The position numbers and the translations under genes were made by a program. A DNA stretch of 64,000 bases. Origin: Archangium primigenium. GTDB lineage: Bacteria; Myxococcota; Myxococcia; Myxococcales; Myxococcaceae. Of this stretch, positions 42,304-52,089 are shown piece after piece. The stretch lies in assembly GCF_016904885.1 (NCBI RefSeq), contig NZ_JADWYI010000001.1, positions 5,704,001-5,768,000 of the forward strand, in the 5' to 3' direction. The number at the start of each line of letters is the position of its first letter. Within the stretch, counting starts at the first letter, position 1. The notes under the pieces are model-generated. The model was given only the letters and a program-made list of their open reading frames with translations. It searched no databases and was not told where the DNA came from.

Positions 42304-43023
42304 ATGTCGATTCCCCGTTATGGATTGCTCGTCGCCCAGGCCGTCGAGGGCAAGCCCGCCACCAACGCCTTCGCCCACTACCAGGTCATCGCGCGGGACC
42401 CCACGAGCGGCGAGCCGTACCAGATCGACATCAACGTCCGCTCCCAGGACGGCTCCGAGGTGCTCTACTCCATCAACGAGTCGTTCCAGAACGCCCTCAC
42501 GGACGCGCTGAGCCGTGGGGCGCGGGATGGCATCAACGCGCTCGACAGCGTCCCCGGCTCGCTGTCCATCGACTACCTGCGCAGCGGGCTCTTCCCCGTT
42601 TCCGCCATGAAGCCCCTGGGCATGGAGACGCCCCCCAAGCAGGATCTGAATGATCTGATCGGCGGCTACATCCAGCGGGCCATCCAGACGCAAGGGGCGC
42701 GGCTGTACGCGTTCGGCCAGTACTTCGATGACGCCCAGCAGCCCGGACGCGCTCGCCGCTCGAGCAACGGGCCGTCCAAGGGCATCCACGACATCCACAT
42801 GAACCAGGGCAACGCGGGCCGGTGGGAGCGGGACAACGGGACGTACCAGGACGGTGGGTTGCTGATCAGCTACCCCGGCCAGGGATGGGTGGCCATCTTC
42901 CTCGCCTTCCAGGTGCAGTCCTTCCAGACGAACGATGCCAACGGAGACCCCACCGGCCCGTCCTGGGCGCAGCTCCACGGCGGCGAGGTGTACGAGGAGC
43001 CGGGCACCTCCGAGGCCGCCTGA
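42304..43023 (+). CDS. DUF2278 (YukJ-like) protein
   Basis: The 239-aa product matches the DUF2278 pattern: RYGLLVAQAVEG, YQIDINVRS, then SKGIHDIHMNQGN followed by W...NGTYQDGG and WVAIFLAFQVQSFQTND. The conserved GIHDIHMNQG and QDGG stretches are probably the functional surface. Function is unknown in the family. The gene has AGGAG before ATG 42304 and its own gap of 189 bases upstream. Confidence 0.8.
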   Translation: MSIPRYGLLVAQAVEGKPATNAFAHYQVIARDPTSGEPYQIDINVRSQDGSEVLYSINESFQNALTDALSRGARDGINALDSVPGSLSIDYLRSGLFPVSAMKPLGMETPPKQDLNDLIGGYIQRAIQTQGARLYAFGQYFDDAQQPGRARRSSNGPSKGIHDIHMNQGNAGRWERDNGTYQDGGLLISYPGQGWVAIFLAFQVQSFQTNDANGDPTGPSWAQLHGGEVYEEPGTSEAA

Positions 43024-43059
43024 GCCGGCGGTCCGAGAAAGCCCGTCCGCCCTGGCGCC

Positions 43060-43773
43060 TTAGGAGAGCGCCCGCGCGCGCAGCAAGGCCACCGCGCCCG
43101 CCATGTCCTCGGGCAGCGGGGACTCCAGCACCCGGGGCTCCACCCCCGGCAGGGCCGGCCACTCCAGCCGCGCCGCGTGCAGGGGCGTGCGCGCCAGCAC
43201 CTCGCCCTCCCCCACTCCGCCCAGTTCCCGCGCCGTCCACGCCGTGTCCCGCCCGTACTGATGGTCCACCAGTAACGGGTGGCCGATGGACAAGAGGTGC
43301 ACGCGGATTTGATGGGTGCGGCCCGTGAGCGGCTCGGCCTCTACCAGCGTCGCCGCCGCGAAGCCCTCCACGGGCTTGAAGCGCGTCACCGAGGGCTTGC
43401 CCTCCTCGCCCGGCCGCGCCACCCGCATGCGGCCCTTGCGCCCGGCCGCCAGCGCCGCGTCCACCTCGCGCGGCGCCTCCAGCCGGCCCTCCACCAGCGC
43501 CCGGTAGCGCTTGTGCACCTGGCCCGCCTCGAAGGCCATGGACAGCGTGCGGTGCACCGCGGGCGTCAGGGCGAACACCACCACCCCCGACGTGTCCCGA
43601 TCCAACCGGTGCACCACGAACACCTTGCGCTGGAGCTGCGCCTCCAGCACCTCGCGCAAGGAGGGCGCGGCGTCCTCGGCGCGCCCGGGGATGACGAGCA
43701 TCCCCGCGGGCTTGTCCACCGCGAGCAGCCCCGCGCCCTCGAACAGGACGCGGAGGCCCGGCGTGTCGCTCAC
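43060..43773 (-). CDS. RluA-family pseudouridine synthase
   Basis: Converts specific uridines in rRNA or tRNA to pseudouridine. The catalytic motif HRLDRDTSG (catalytic Asp in LDRDT) is present, with the substrate-binding stretches GMLVIPGR and GRTHQIRVHL. The 237-aa length is normal for RluA-type enzymes without an S4 domain. GTG 43773 overlaps the upstream M16 stop as GTGA, so it is coupled to a peptidase gene; its functional link is unclear. Confidence 0.9.
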   Translation of the reverse strand: MSDTPGLRVLFEGAGLLAVDKPAGMLVIPGRAEDAAPSLREVLEAQLQRKVFVVHRLDRDTSGVVVFALTPAVHRTLSMAFEAGQVHKRYRALVEGRLEAPREVDAALAAGRKGRMRVARPGEEGKPSVTRFKPVEGFAAATLVEAEPLTGRTHQIRVHLLSIGHPLLVDHQYGRDTAWTARELGGVGEGEVLARTPLHAARLEWPALPGVEPRVLESPLPEDMAGAVALLRARALS

Positions 43774-45155
43774 TCGTAGTCCGAGGCCGGCACCACCGAC
43801 ACCGACCCCAGCCCCTTGAGCTGCTTCTTCACCACGGACGCCTTGCCCAGGAGCACGATGAGCGGCGCCTGGGGGAAGAGGTACTTGGCCGCCATCTCCT
43901 GCGTCTGCCGGGGCTTCACGGCGAACAGCCGCTCGCGGAACTTCTGCACCCAGTCGTCCCCGAGCGCGTGCACCCGGATGTCGGCGATGACGGACGCCAC
44001 CGACTCGTTCGTCTCCGTGCGCAAGGGGTAGAGCCCCGCCATGTAGCGCTGCGCCTTCTTGAGCTCCGCGGCGGTGATGCCGCTCTCGCGCACCTTGCCC
44101 ACCTCGGCGAGCGACACGTCGAGCATCTCGCGCGTGCGCTCCGTCTGGGTGAAGGTGGAGATGGCGAAGACACCGCCCACGTCCAGCATCTCGAAGTAGC
44201 TGCTGATGCCGTAGGTGAGGCCGCGCTCCACGCGCACCTCGTTCACCAGCCGCGAGGTGAAGCCGCCACCCAGCACGTTGTTCATCGCCGCGGACGGGAA
44301 GTAGTCCGCGTGGCCCATGCGGAAGCCCGGGCCGCCCAGGCGCACCTGGGTCTGCGTCTGATCCGGCTTGTCCACCAGGAGGATGCGCCCCGAGGCCATC
44401 TTGCCCGTCGCCGGCACGGGCTCGGGCCTCTCCGGGCCGCCCGTCCACCCACCGAAGGCCTTCTCCGCCGCCTCGGCCACCACGCCCGGCGCCACCGCGC
44501 CCACCACCGACAGGAGCGCCACCTTGGGCCCCAGCCGCTCGCGGTGGAAGCGCACCAGGTCCTCGCGCGTGAAGGTGCGCACGTGCGCCGCGCTGCCCGA
44601 CACGTCGTGCCCGTAGGGGTGCTTGCCCCAGAGCGCCCGCGTGAAGGCCCGGTCCGCGATGGACGAGGGGTCATCCAAGTCGTTGGCGAAGCTCGCCAGG
44701 GTCCGCTCGCGCGCCAGCTCCACCTCGCGCTCGGGGAAGGACGGCTCGCGCACCATCTCGCCCAGCAGCCCCAGCATCGCCGGGAAGTGCTCGGCGGGGG
44801 ACGTCACGTAGAAGGACAGCGAGTCCTCGTTGCTGCCCACCGCGAAGCTCGCGCCCACGAACTCGATGGCCTCGTCGAGCTCGTCCGCGCTCAGGCGGGC
44901 CGTGCCCCGGCGCATCAGCCGCGCGGTGAAGTCCGCGAGGCCGTGCTTGTCCGCCGGGTCCATGGCGCTGCCCACGCGCAGCACCAGCCGCGCGGCCACG
45001 AGCGGCAGGGGGCCCCGCTGGGCCGCCAGCACCTGGAGCCCGCTGGACGTGGTGGTCTCGTGCAGCGCGGGCAGCATCACGCTCCCCGGGGCCGGAGCCG
45101 GGGCAGGCGTCGGCGCGGGGGCCGGGGGCTTCGTCACCGGACGCTTGGCGGCCAT
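43770..45155 (-). CDS. M16-family peptidase subunit without zinc motif
   Basis: The 461-aa protein has the M16 fold (GLQVLAAQRGPLPLVAARLVLRVGS, GGGFTSRLVNEVRVERGLTYGIS), but the zinc-binding HxxEH is missing: the matching place reads KHGLADFTARLM. It is therefore likely the inactive partner of the upstream M16 gene. A proline/alanine-rich leader (PAPAPTPAPAPAP) is present at the N-terminus. ATG 45155 shares one base with the upstream stop (TGATG). Confidence 0.85.
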   Translation of the reverse strand: MAAKRPVTKPPAPAPTPAPAPAPGSVMLPALHETTTSSGLQVLAAQRGPLPLVAARLVLRVGSAMDPADKHGLADFTARLMRRGTARLSADELDEAIEFVGASFAVGSNEDSLSFYVTSPAEHFPAMLGLLGEMVREPSFPEREVELARERTLASFANDLDDPSSIADRAFTRALWGKHPYGHDVSGSAAHVRTFTREDLVRFHRERLGPKVALLSVVGAVAPGVVAEAAEKAFGGWTGGPERPEPVPATGKMASGRILLVDKPDQTQTQVRLGGPGFRMGHADYFPSAAMNNVLGGGFTSRLVNEVRVERGLTYGISSYFEMLDVGGVFAISTFTQTERTREMLDVSLAEVGKVRESGITAAELKKAQRYMAGLYPLRTETNESVASVIADIRVHALGDDWVQKFRERLFAVKPRQTQEMAAKYLFPQAPLIVLLGKASVVKKQLKGLGSVSVVPASDYE

Positions 45156-46501
45156 CACGCCACCTCCTTCGCGTCCACGGCCTCGGCCCCGTCGGCCTCG
45201 GGGGCCGCGGGCAGCAGCGTCACCACCGAGCGGCCCTCGGGCGCGAGGTACTTGCGCGCCACCTCCCGCACCTGCTCGTTGGTGGCCGCGGCGTACACGG
45301 ACGGCAGGCTCAGGCCGTCGCGCCACGAGCCGAGCAGCGCCTCGTAGTGGCCCATGGCGTGGGCCCGGCCGCTGTTGGTGGCCAGCTCCCGCAGGTGATC
45401 CGAGCGCAGGTTGTTCTTGGCCTTCTGCAGCTCGCGCTCGGTGAGGCCGTCCTTCACCAGCCGCTCCAGCTCGGCGTAGAGCGCCTGCTCCACCTCGCGG
45501 GGGTTGGAGTCCGGCTTGAGCTCCAGGAAGAAGAGGATGATGCCCGGGTCCAGGCGCCAGCCCCAGTCCACGCCCACGGAGACGGCGAGCTGGGTGTCGT
45601 AGACGAGCTTCTTGACCAGGCGGCTGCCCTCGCCCCGGGTGAGCGCGTACTGGAGGATGTCCAGGAGGAAGGTGTCCTGCTCGCGCGCGGCGGGGCCGCG
45701 GTAGGCGATCATCAGCGCGGGGGACTGGGCCGGGTGGCGCACCTCGGCGCGGCGCTCGCCCCGCTGGTCCGGCTCGGCGTTGAGCACGGGCGCGGGCGTG
45801 GGGCCCCGGGGGATGTCCCCGTAGTACTTGCGCACGAGCGCCAGGGTCTTCTTCGGATCGATGTCCCCGACGATGTAGAGCACCGCGTTGTTGGGGGCGT
45901 AGTAGGTGCGGAAGTACTGCTCGCAGTCCTGGCGGGTGATGTTCTCGATGTCCTTCATCCACCCGATGACGGGCCAGCGGTAGGCGTGCGCCTTCCACAC
46001 GAGCGTGCCCAACTCCTCGTCCATGATGCCGGTGATGTCGTTGTCCACCCGGACGCGGCGCTCCTCCATCACCACCTGGCGCTCGCTGGTGAGGGCGGTG
46101 TCGTTGATGCGCAAGGAGCGCATGCGGTCCGACTCCAGGTCGAGCACCGTCTCCAGCGCGTCCGAGGCGAAGTCCTCGTAGTACACCGTCATGTCCGTGG
46201 ACGTGTACGCGTTGGAGCGGCCCCCGTTGGACTCGAGCACCTGGTCGAACTTCTTCGGGCCGTACTTCTTGGCGCCGTTGAACATCATGTGCTCGAACAG
46301 GTGGCTGATGCCGGTGATGCCGGGGCGCTCGTTGCGGCTGCCCACCTGGAAGAAGGTGTAGAGGCTCACCACCGGGGTCTGCGGGTTGGCCAGCAGGCGC
46401 ACCCGCAGGCCGTTGGGCAGGGTGGCTTCCTGGACGTCGAAGAGGGACTGGAGGATGGGGTCCGCCACGCGGGGGGCGGGTTTCGCTTGAGCCTTCGCCA
46501 T
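45155..46501 (-). CDS. M16-family zinc peptidase (active subunit)
   Basis: The 448-aa protein contains the inverted zinc motif HLFEH (in ITGISHLFEHMMFNG) and the downstream Glu region of M16 peptidases (ETVLDLESDRM). The catalytic Glu lies in the HxxEH. It likely forms a heterodimer with the adjacent inactive M16 protein and degrades peptides. ATG 46501 is preceded by GGTGG; a GTG three codons earlier (46510) is possible. No signal peptide was seen. Confidence 0.88.
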   Translation of the reverse strand: MAKAQAKPAPRVADPILQSLFDVQEATLPNGLRVRLLANPQTPVVSLYTFFQVGSRNERPGITGISHLFEHMMFNGAKKYGPKKFDQVLESNGGRSNAYTSTDMTVYYEDFASDALETVLDLESDRMRSLRINDTALTSERQVVMEERRVRVDNDITGIMDEELGTLVWKAHAYRWPVIGWMKDIENITRQDCEQYFRTYYAPNNAVLYIVGDIDPKKTLALVRKYYGDIPRGPTPAPVLNAEPDQRGERRAEVRHPAQSPALMIAYRGPAAREQDTFLLDILQYALTRGEGSRLVKKLVYDTQLAVSVGVDWGWRLDPGIILFFLELKPDSNPREVEQALYAELERLVKDGLTERELQKAKNNLRSDHLRELATNSGRAHAMGHYEALLGSWRDGLSLPSVYAAATNEQVREVARKYLAPEGRSVVTLLPAAPEADGAEAVDAKEVA

Positions 46502-46598
46502 GGGCGCCACCCTATAACGGCCGCCGGGGGGCCGGGCATGGGATTCACGGCGCGACTGTCAGGCATACTTCCCTTCCCCAGCCCCCGCCGGAGGAAGC

Positions 46599-47813
46599 GT
46601 GACGCAGCCGCACACCCCGTGGTCGCCCGAGCACCTGCGCAATCCCCACCCCTTCTACGCCGCCTTGCGCGAGCGCGCCCCGGTGCTGCCCCTGCCCGGC
46701 TTCGAGGGCGTGCTGGCCGTCACGCGCCATGAGGACATCGCGCCCGCGCTCAAGAACCCCACCCTCTTCTCCTCGCGGCGCGTGGCCCCGGGCCTCAACC
46801 TGCCCCCCGAGGTGGGCGAGCAGGCCCGGCGCTTCTTTCGCACCGAGAACAACCTCATCGCCTCGGATCCGCCCCACCACACGCGCCTGCGCACCCTGGT
46901 GGCCAAGGCCTTCACGCCCCGGCTGGTGGCGGAGATGGAGCCGCGCATCCGCGCCCTCGCCCGCGAGCTGCTCGAGCCCCTGCTCCAGCAGGAGACGTTC
47001 GACGTGATGGAGGGCCTGGCCGTGCCCCTGCCCGTCATCGTCATCAGCGAGATGCTCGGCGTGGAGCCCGAGCGCCGCCAGGACTTCAAGCGCTGGTCGG
47101 ACCACGTGGTGCAGATGGTGGCCCTGTCCCAGAAGCGGTTGGATCCCCGCCCCATCCTCCAGGGCCTCACCGAGCTGCACGCCTACCTGGGCGAGGTCAT
47201 CGAGCGGCGGCGGCGCGAGCCCCGGGACGACCTGCTCAGCGCGCTCGTGCGGGCCGCCGACGGCTTCCTGGAGGTGGAGGACCTGGTCTCCTTCGCGCGG
47301 CTCTTGCTCGTGGCGGGCAACGAGACCACGACGAACCTCCTGGGCAACGCCCTGGTGTCGCTCCTGCGCCATCCCGAGCAGTGGGAGCGGCTGCGGGCCA
47401 CGCCGGGCCTCGTGCCCGCCACGATCGAGGAGACGCTGCGCTACGAGGGCCCCGTCCAGGCGCTCATGCGCATGGCCACCCAGGACACGCGGATCGCCGG
47501 CCACCCCGTGGCCGAGGGCACGCGGTTGTTCCTGCTGATCGCGGCGGCCAACCGGGATCCCCGCCGCTTCGTGGAGCCGGAGCGCTTCGACATCACCCGC
47601 CAGGATCCGGGCCAGCTGGCCTTCGGGCACGGGGTGCACTTCTGCCTGGGCGCGCCCCTGGCGCGGCTGGAGGCCCGGGTGGTCCTGGAGGAGCTGCTGC
47701 CCCGGGTGGGCCGGCTCGCGTTCGCCCCCGGCCAGGAGGAGGCGATCGACTGGGGCGAGTCCTTCCTCTTGCGCGGCCCCCGGCGGTTGCGGCTCGTGGC
47801 CGAGCGGCGCTGA
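46599..47813 (+). CDS. Cytochrome P450
   Basis: A 404-aa bacterial class I P450. Heme ligand Cys349 is in FGHGVHFCLGAPLARLE; the I-helix oxygen-binding motif is AGNETT; the ExxR pair is EETLR. Electron partners (ferredoxin, reductase) are not adjacent, so it depends on proteins encoded elsewhere. The substrate is unknown; the N-terminus lacks a membrane helix. GTG 46599 has a good GGAGGAAGC upstream. It is an orphan in this window. Confidence 0.93.
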   Translation: MTQPHTPWSPEHLRNPHPFYAALRERAPVLPLPGFEGVLAVTRHEDIAPALKNPTLFSSRRVAPGLNLPPEVGEQARRFFRTENNLIASDPPHHTRLRTLVAKAFTPRLVAEMEPRIRALARELLEPLLQQETFDVMEGLAVPLPVIVISEMLGVEPERRQDFKRWSDHVVQMVALSQKRLDPRPILQGLTELHAYLGEVIERRRREPRDDLLSALVRAADGFLEVEDLVSFARLLLVAGNETTTNLLGNALVSLLRHPEQWERLRATPGLVPATIEETLRYEGPVQALMRMATQDTRIAGHPVAEGTRLFLLIAAANRDPRRFVEPERFDITRQDPGQLAFGHGVHFCLGAPLARLEARVVLEELLPRVGRLAFAPGQEEAIDWGESFLLRGPRRLRLVAERR

Positions 47814-47817
47814 CGGC

Positions 47818-50208
47818 TCAGCCCGGCCGGGTGCCCCGCACGAGCTTGCGCCACGCCTCGTCCAGGAAGATGGGCTCGGCCCGGGCCACCTCCAGCAATT
47901 CCTCGCGCGCGTCCTCGCCGCCCTGGAGCAGCCACTCCTCGATCGCCGCGCGCGCCTCCTCGCGCCGGCCCTGGAGGAAGGCGAGGTAGGCGCGCTCCAC
48001 CTGGACCCGGAACACCCCGGGCTCCCGGGCGAGCGAGGCCTCCAGGAGTGTCCCGGCCCGCGCGAGCCAGGTCACCACGTCCTCGCGCGCCCCGTGCCGC
48101 CAGCGGCGCTTGCCCTCCTCGAGCGACACCCGGCCGGCGTGGTGCAGCGCCTGGGCCGCCAGCCGCAGCAGGAAGGGCTCGGCCGCGTCGCCGAAGCGGC
48201 GCACCACCTCGTCGTAGCGCGCGCAGGCCGCCTCGGCCCGCCCCTGCCGTCCCAAGAGCCCCCCCAGGGTCATCAGCGCGAGCGCCACCTCGCCTTGAGG
48301 GCCGGACTCGGTCTCGTCGCCATGGCGCCGGACGACCTCCTCCAGGAGCGCCTGGCCCTCCACGACACAGTCCTCCTCCAGGAGCAGCTCGCCCAGCTCG
48401 CGCATGGCCAGGGCCCGCCGGGCCGCGCAGGTGTCGTCCTCGAGCAGCTGGAGCGCCTGCTCGAAGTGCCACCGCGCCCGCTCGCCCTGGCGCAGCTGGC
48501 CATACAGGCGCGCCAGGTCATGGTGGGTCTGGGCCAGCAGTCCCGGCGGGGCGGCCTCCGGGCGGGCGGCGTAGCGGCGCACCAGCTCCGCGTGGTGGGT
48601 ACACGCCCGCTCGCGCTGGCCGAGCCGCTCGCACAGCGCGCCCAGCTCGCTCAGGGCCTCGAACACCAGCAGCCGCAGGCCGGGGTCCTCCGGGTCGCCA
48701 TGCCGCCGCACCAGCTCGCCCAGACACTCCACCGCCGCCTCCGTGCGCCCCGACATCACGAACACCTGGGCGAGGTTGCGGTGGGCCTGGAGCGCCTGGG
48801 AGCGCAGCCAGGCATTGGGCGCCTGGCCATAGCGCAGCATCATCTCCTTGAAGCACACCTCGGCCTTGTCGAAGCGCTGGAGCAGGCAGAGCATCCAGCC
48901 CACCTGGTGATGGGCCGCGGGCACCATCCAGTTGAGCGACAGCTCGCGCTGCCACCCGAAGCGCCGCACCAGCTCCGCGTAGTGCGCCAGCGCGTCCTCC
49001 CGCCGGCCCTGCGCGTCGGCCAGGTCCCCCAGGGCCATGAGCGCCTTGGGCACCTGCAAGTCCCACGGGTCCACGCTCGCGGCCGTGCGCCGCACCAGCT
49101 CCTCGTAGCAGCCGCGCAGCTCCTCCAGCCGCCCCTGGTCGCCGCGCAGCTCGGCCATGCGGCCCAGGGCCTCCACCGCCAGCGCGGCGTCTCCCCGGGG
49201 CTGGAGCACGTCCGCCCGGCGGATGGCCTCGTGCCAGTCCTCCAGCGCCTCCTCCAGGCGACCCTGCAGCCGCAGGAGCCGGCCCCGCTGGACGAGCGCC
49301 TCCGCGATCACCCAGCCCAGGGGCGCCTCACGCACCTCGCCGAAGCGCCGCAGCACCTCCTCCAGGCACCAGCGCGCCTCCTCGTAACAGAACACGCCCT
49401 CCAGGCCCGAGGCCGTCACCCGGAAGACGTCGATCATCCGCGCGCGCGCCGCGGCGTCCGCCACCGCGTCGAGCGCGCGCACCGCCGCCTCGTACTCCCG
49501 CTGGGCCTCGGCGAAGCGCTCCTGGCCACGCAAGAGCGCCCAGATGCGCAGCCGCGCCCCGGCCACCTCCTCGCGCAGGGCGACCTCGGGGGCCTCGGCG
49601 AAGCGGCCCACCACCTGCTCGAAACAGGACCGGGCCTCCTCGGGGCGCAGCAAGTCCCAGTACGAGCGGCCCAGGCGCATGAGGCTCCGGGCCACCACGT
49701 CCCGCGCGTCCGTCTGGGACGGCGCGGTCTGGCGGTGCACCAGCGCGTCCACGAACTCCCGGGCCCGGTCGGGCTGGCCGTGGTCCGCCCACAGGTCGCC
49801 CTGCTCGGCCAGGGCGGCGATGACCTTGCGCGCCAGGACGGGCTCGGGCGCCTGGCCGAAGCGCCGCACGGTGTCCTGGAGGAAGGCGCGCGCCTCGTCG
49901 AGGCGATCCTCGGCGCGGCACACGGCGTACAGGCCGAAGAGCGCCTCGGCCACCTGGACGCGCAGGGGGAGCTCGGGGGCCTCGCCATAGCGGCGCAGCA
50001 CCTCCTCGTGGTGGCTCCGGGCGGAGCGCCCATCCCCGAGCCGCGCGTGCTCCAGGCCCAGGGCATTGAGCGCGCGGGCGGCCTGCTCCCGGCGCGCCAC
50101 GTCCCCCGCGTCCGCGTGCTGGCGCACCACGTCCTCCCAGGCGCGCAGCGCCGCGTCGGTTCGTCCCTCCTCCCGCCCCATGTCCCGGAGCGTGACGCGA
50201 CCGGCCAT
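47818..50208 (-). CDS. Long TPR-repeat protein
   Basis: The protein is about 796 aa, almost entirely helical tetratricopeptide-like repeats of 35-45 residues with the recurring phrase EEVVRRxGEA or CxxELVRRxG and the AxxLxxLGxLxxxxGRxxEA consensus. No signal peptide or membrane segment is seen, so it is probably a cytoplasmic scaffold. I place the start at ATG 50208; a TTG at 50217 with GGAGGGCGC upstream is possible. It converges on the P450 gene with 4 bases between the stops. Confidence 0.85.
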   Translation of the reverse strand: MAGRVTLRDMGREEGRTDAALRAWEDVVRQHADAGDVARREQAARALNALGLEHARLGDGRSARSHHEEVLRRYGEAPELPLRVQVAEALFGLYAVCRAEDRLDEARAFLQDTVRRFGQAPEPVLARKVIAALAEQGDLWADHGQPDRAREFVDALVHRQTAPSQTDARDVVARSLMRLGRSYWDLLRPEEARSCFEQVVGRFAEAPEVALREEVAGARLRIWALLRGQERFAEAQREYEAAVRALDAVADAAARARMIDVFRVTASGLEGVFCYEEARWCLEEVLRRFGEVREAPLGWVIAEALVQRGRLLRLQGRLEEALEDWHEAIRRADVLQPRGDAALAVEALGRMAELRGDQGRLEELRGCYEELVRRTAASVDPWDLQVPKALMALGDLADAQGRREDALAHYAELVRRFGWQRELSLNWMVPAAHHQVGWMLCLLQRFDKAEVCFKEMMLRYGQAPNAWLRSQALQAHRNLAQVFVMSGRTEAAVECLGELVRRHGDPEDPGLRLLVFEALSELGALCERLGQRERACTHHAELVRRYAARPEAAPPGLLAQTHHDLARLYGQLRQGERARWHFEQALQLLEDDTCAARRALAMRELGELLLEEDCVVEGQALLEEVVRRHGDETESGPQGEVALALMTLGGLLGRQGRAEAACARYDEVVRRFGDAAEPFLLRLAAQALHHAGRVSLEEGKRRWRHGAREDVVTWLARAGTLLEASLAREPGVFRVQVERAYLAFLQGRREEARAAIEEWLLQGGEDAREELLEVARAEPIFLDEAWRKLVRGTRPG

Positions 50209-50313
50209 CCCGGACAAGCGCCCTCCGGGGCGAGCGGCCGCCGGGGGCCACCAGCCAACGGAGGGCGCCCCGCGCGCCGCCTGGAAGCGTTCACCAGGCG
50301 ACGGGGGCGGCGC

Positions 50314-51831
50314 TCAGGGGCAGTCGGACTCGCGCGCGCCGATGTCCGGACCCTTGCCGCAGTAGGCCTCGCCCGTGGAGACCCCCGTGTCGAGCGCGGG
50401 CGAGACGGACGTGAGCCAGAAGTCCACCGCCAGGGGCGTCACGAACGCCGGGGGCTTCTCCAGCGCGCGCGCGTCCCACCCCGTCGCCGAGCGCCAGGCA
50501 CTCAGCCCCATGAAGCTGTTGTGGTTGCGCAACACCGCCGCGCCCTTGAGCGAGGTGTAGAGGTTGCCCTCGAAGGACATGTTCTGGCGGCTCGTGCCCG
50601 CGCGCACCAGCGCCGACGTGCAGGCGCCGAGGATGTTGTTGCGCACCTGCACGTCCTTGCTCGGCCCCGACTCGCCGTTGCCCACGATGAGGCCGTAGTT
50701 GGGCATGTTCCACACGGTGTTGTGCAGCACCTTCACGTCGGTGGCGGTGTCCACGCGGATGCCCGAGCCGTCGTTGCCGTCCGCGCCGTAGCCGTTGAAG
50801 ACGCGGTTGCGCCGCAGGACGACGCGGGCGGGCGGCGCGCCCACGCGCACGCCGCCAATCTGGATGCCCCGCCCGTTGTCGCGCACCTCGTTGTCCTCCA
50901 GCGTGACGTCGCTCGCGGACAGGTGCACCACCACGCCCTCCCCCGCCGACGAGGACGTGCGGCGGTGGCCCCAGATGCGGTTGCCCCGGAGCGTCACCCG
51001 CGTGCACGTCTTGATGTCCACGCCGTTCTCCTGGTTCTCGTGCAAGTCGTTGTCCTCCACGAGCAGGTTGTCGAAGGGCGTGCCCGCCTCGGTGGCCCCG
51101 CCCTCGGCGCTCAGGCACTGCACCCCATCCCCCGAGTTGTGGTGGATGTCGTTGGCCCGGACGATGACGTTGCGCGCGTTGGTCTGCACGCAGACGCCGT
51201 GGCTGTCCGCCCCCGAGCGGCGGAAGTGGCTGATGCTGTTGCCCTCGATGAGCACGTCCTGGGCCTGCTGCGCCACGTAGACGCCCGCGCCCTCGGTGCC
51301 GTTCTTGAGCGTGCACGCGCGCAGGATGCCGTGGTGCGCCCCGGCGCCCCGCCAGAACGCCACGAAGGCCTTGTCCCCGGCCGCGTCGAAGGTGAGGCCC
51401 TCGATGCGCCAGTACGCCCCGCGCACGTCCAGCATCGGCGTGCGGCTGCCGGTGCCGCCCTTGAACACGGGCGTGGCGCCCGGCGCGGCCTTGAGCGTGA
51501 GGTAGCGGCTGGACGAGCCGCCCTTCTCGTCGAGCCGCAGCCGCTCGGAGTAGGTGCCCGACTTGAGATAGATGGCCTCGCCCGGCTTCACCAGGGACAG
51601 GGCCTTGGCCACGGTCTTGAACGGCTTGGACTCACTGCCCTCGGCGGTGTCCTGGCCCGAGGCCGACACCCAGAGGATCCGCGAGAACGTCGGCGTCGTC
51701 GCGGTGGCGACCATGGACTGCTCCGGGGCGAGCATCCGCTCGTCGGCGCCCGCGAGGGCGACGGAGCCCACGGCGAGAACACCCACGAGGGCCAGGGACG
51801 AGACGGCCTTCAGCGAACGGCGGTTGCGCAT
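50314..51831 (-). CDS. Secreted right-handed beta-helix protein
   Basis: ATG 51831 follows AAGGAGTGTGG, a strong Shine-Dalgarno, and starts a Sec signal peptide (LKAVSSLALVGVLAVGSVALAGA). The 505-aa product is built of parallel beta-helix turns (VSASGQDTAEGSESKPFKTVAKAL, DGVQCLSAEGGATEAG, IHHNSGDG, VTLEDNEVRDNGRGIQIGG), the fold of polysaccharide lyases and glycan-binding proteins. No catalytic triplet can be assigned. A Cys-containing end (GKGPDIGARESDC) is present. No MYXO-CTERM tail is seen. Confidence 0.85.
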   Translation of the reverse strand: MRNRRSLKAVSSLALVGVLAVGSVALAGADERMLAPEQSMVATATTPTFSRILWVSASGQDTAEGSESKPFKTVAKALSLVKPGEAIYLKSGTYSERLRLDEKGGSSSRYLTLKAAPGATPVFKGGTGSRTPMLDVRGAYWRIEGLTFDAAGDKAFVAFWRGAGAHHGILRACTLKNGTEGAGVYVAQQAQDVLIEGNSISHFRRSGADSHGVCVQTNARNVIVRANDIHHNSGDGVQCLSAEGGATEAGTPFDNLLVEDNDLHENQENGVDIKTCTRVTLRGNRIWGHRRTSSSAGEGVVVHLSASDVTLEDNEVRDNGRGIQIGGVRVGAPPARVVLRRNRVFNGYGADGNDGSGIRVDTATDVKVLHNTVWNMPNYGLIVGNGESGPSKDVQVRNNILGACTSALVRAGTSRQNMSFEGNLYTSLKGAAVLRNHNSFMGLSAWRSATGWDARALEKPPAFVTPLAVDFWLTSVSPALDTGVSTGEAYCGKGPDIGARESDCP

Positions 51832-52089
51832 CCACACTCCTTGTTTGAGTTCAGTTCCCGAGGGGGACCGGGAAGCCGGGCGCCGGACAGATGGCCGGCC
51901 CTGGCCATTCCGTCGTCGCCCCGCCCGCGCCGCCCGGCCGTTCGTCCACGGACCGAGCGAGGCGTCTGAAATCAATGACTTGGAGGTGCAACCAGGAGCG
52001 AGCGGGCGGGAGTGCGTCCCCCCGAGGGCTCGCCCCCGTCATCCCGAGGGCTTCCGGAGCCGGTTCGCTGGGAGTGCGGGACGTCCTCC

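Noticed and set aside
39724-42978. Long open frame antisense to the S9 peptidase and DUF2278 genes
   Set aside because: Same reason; it crosses several genes and shows no recognisable domain.
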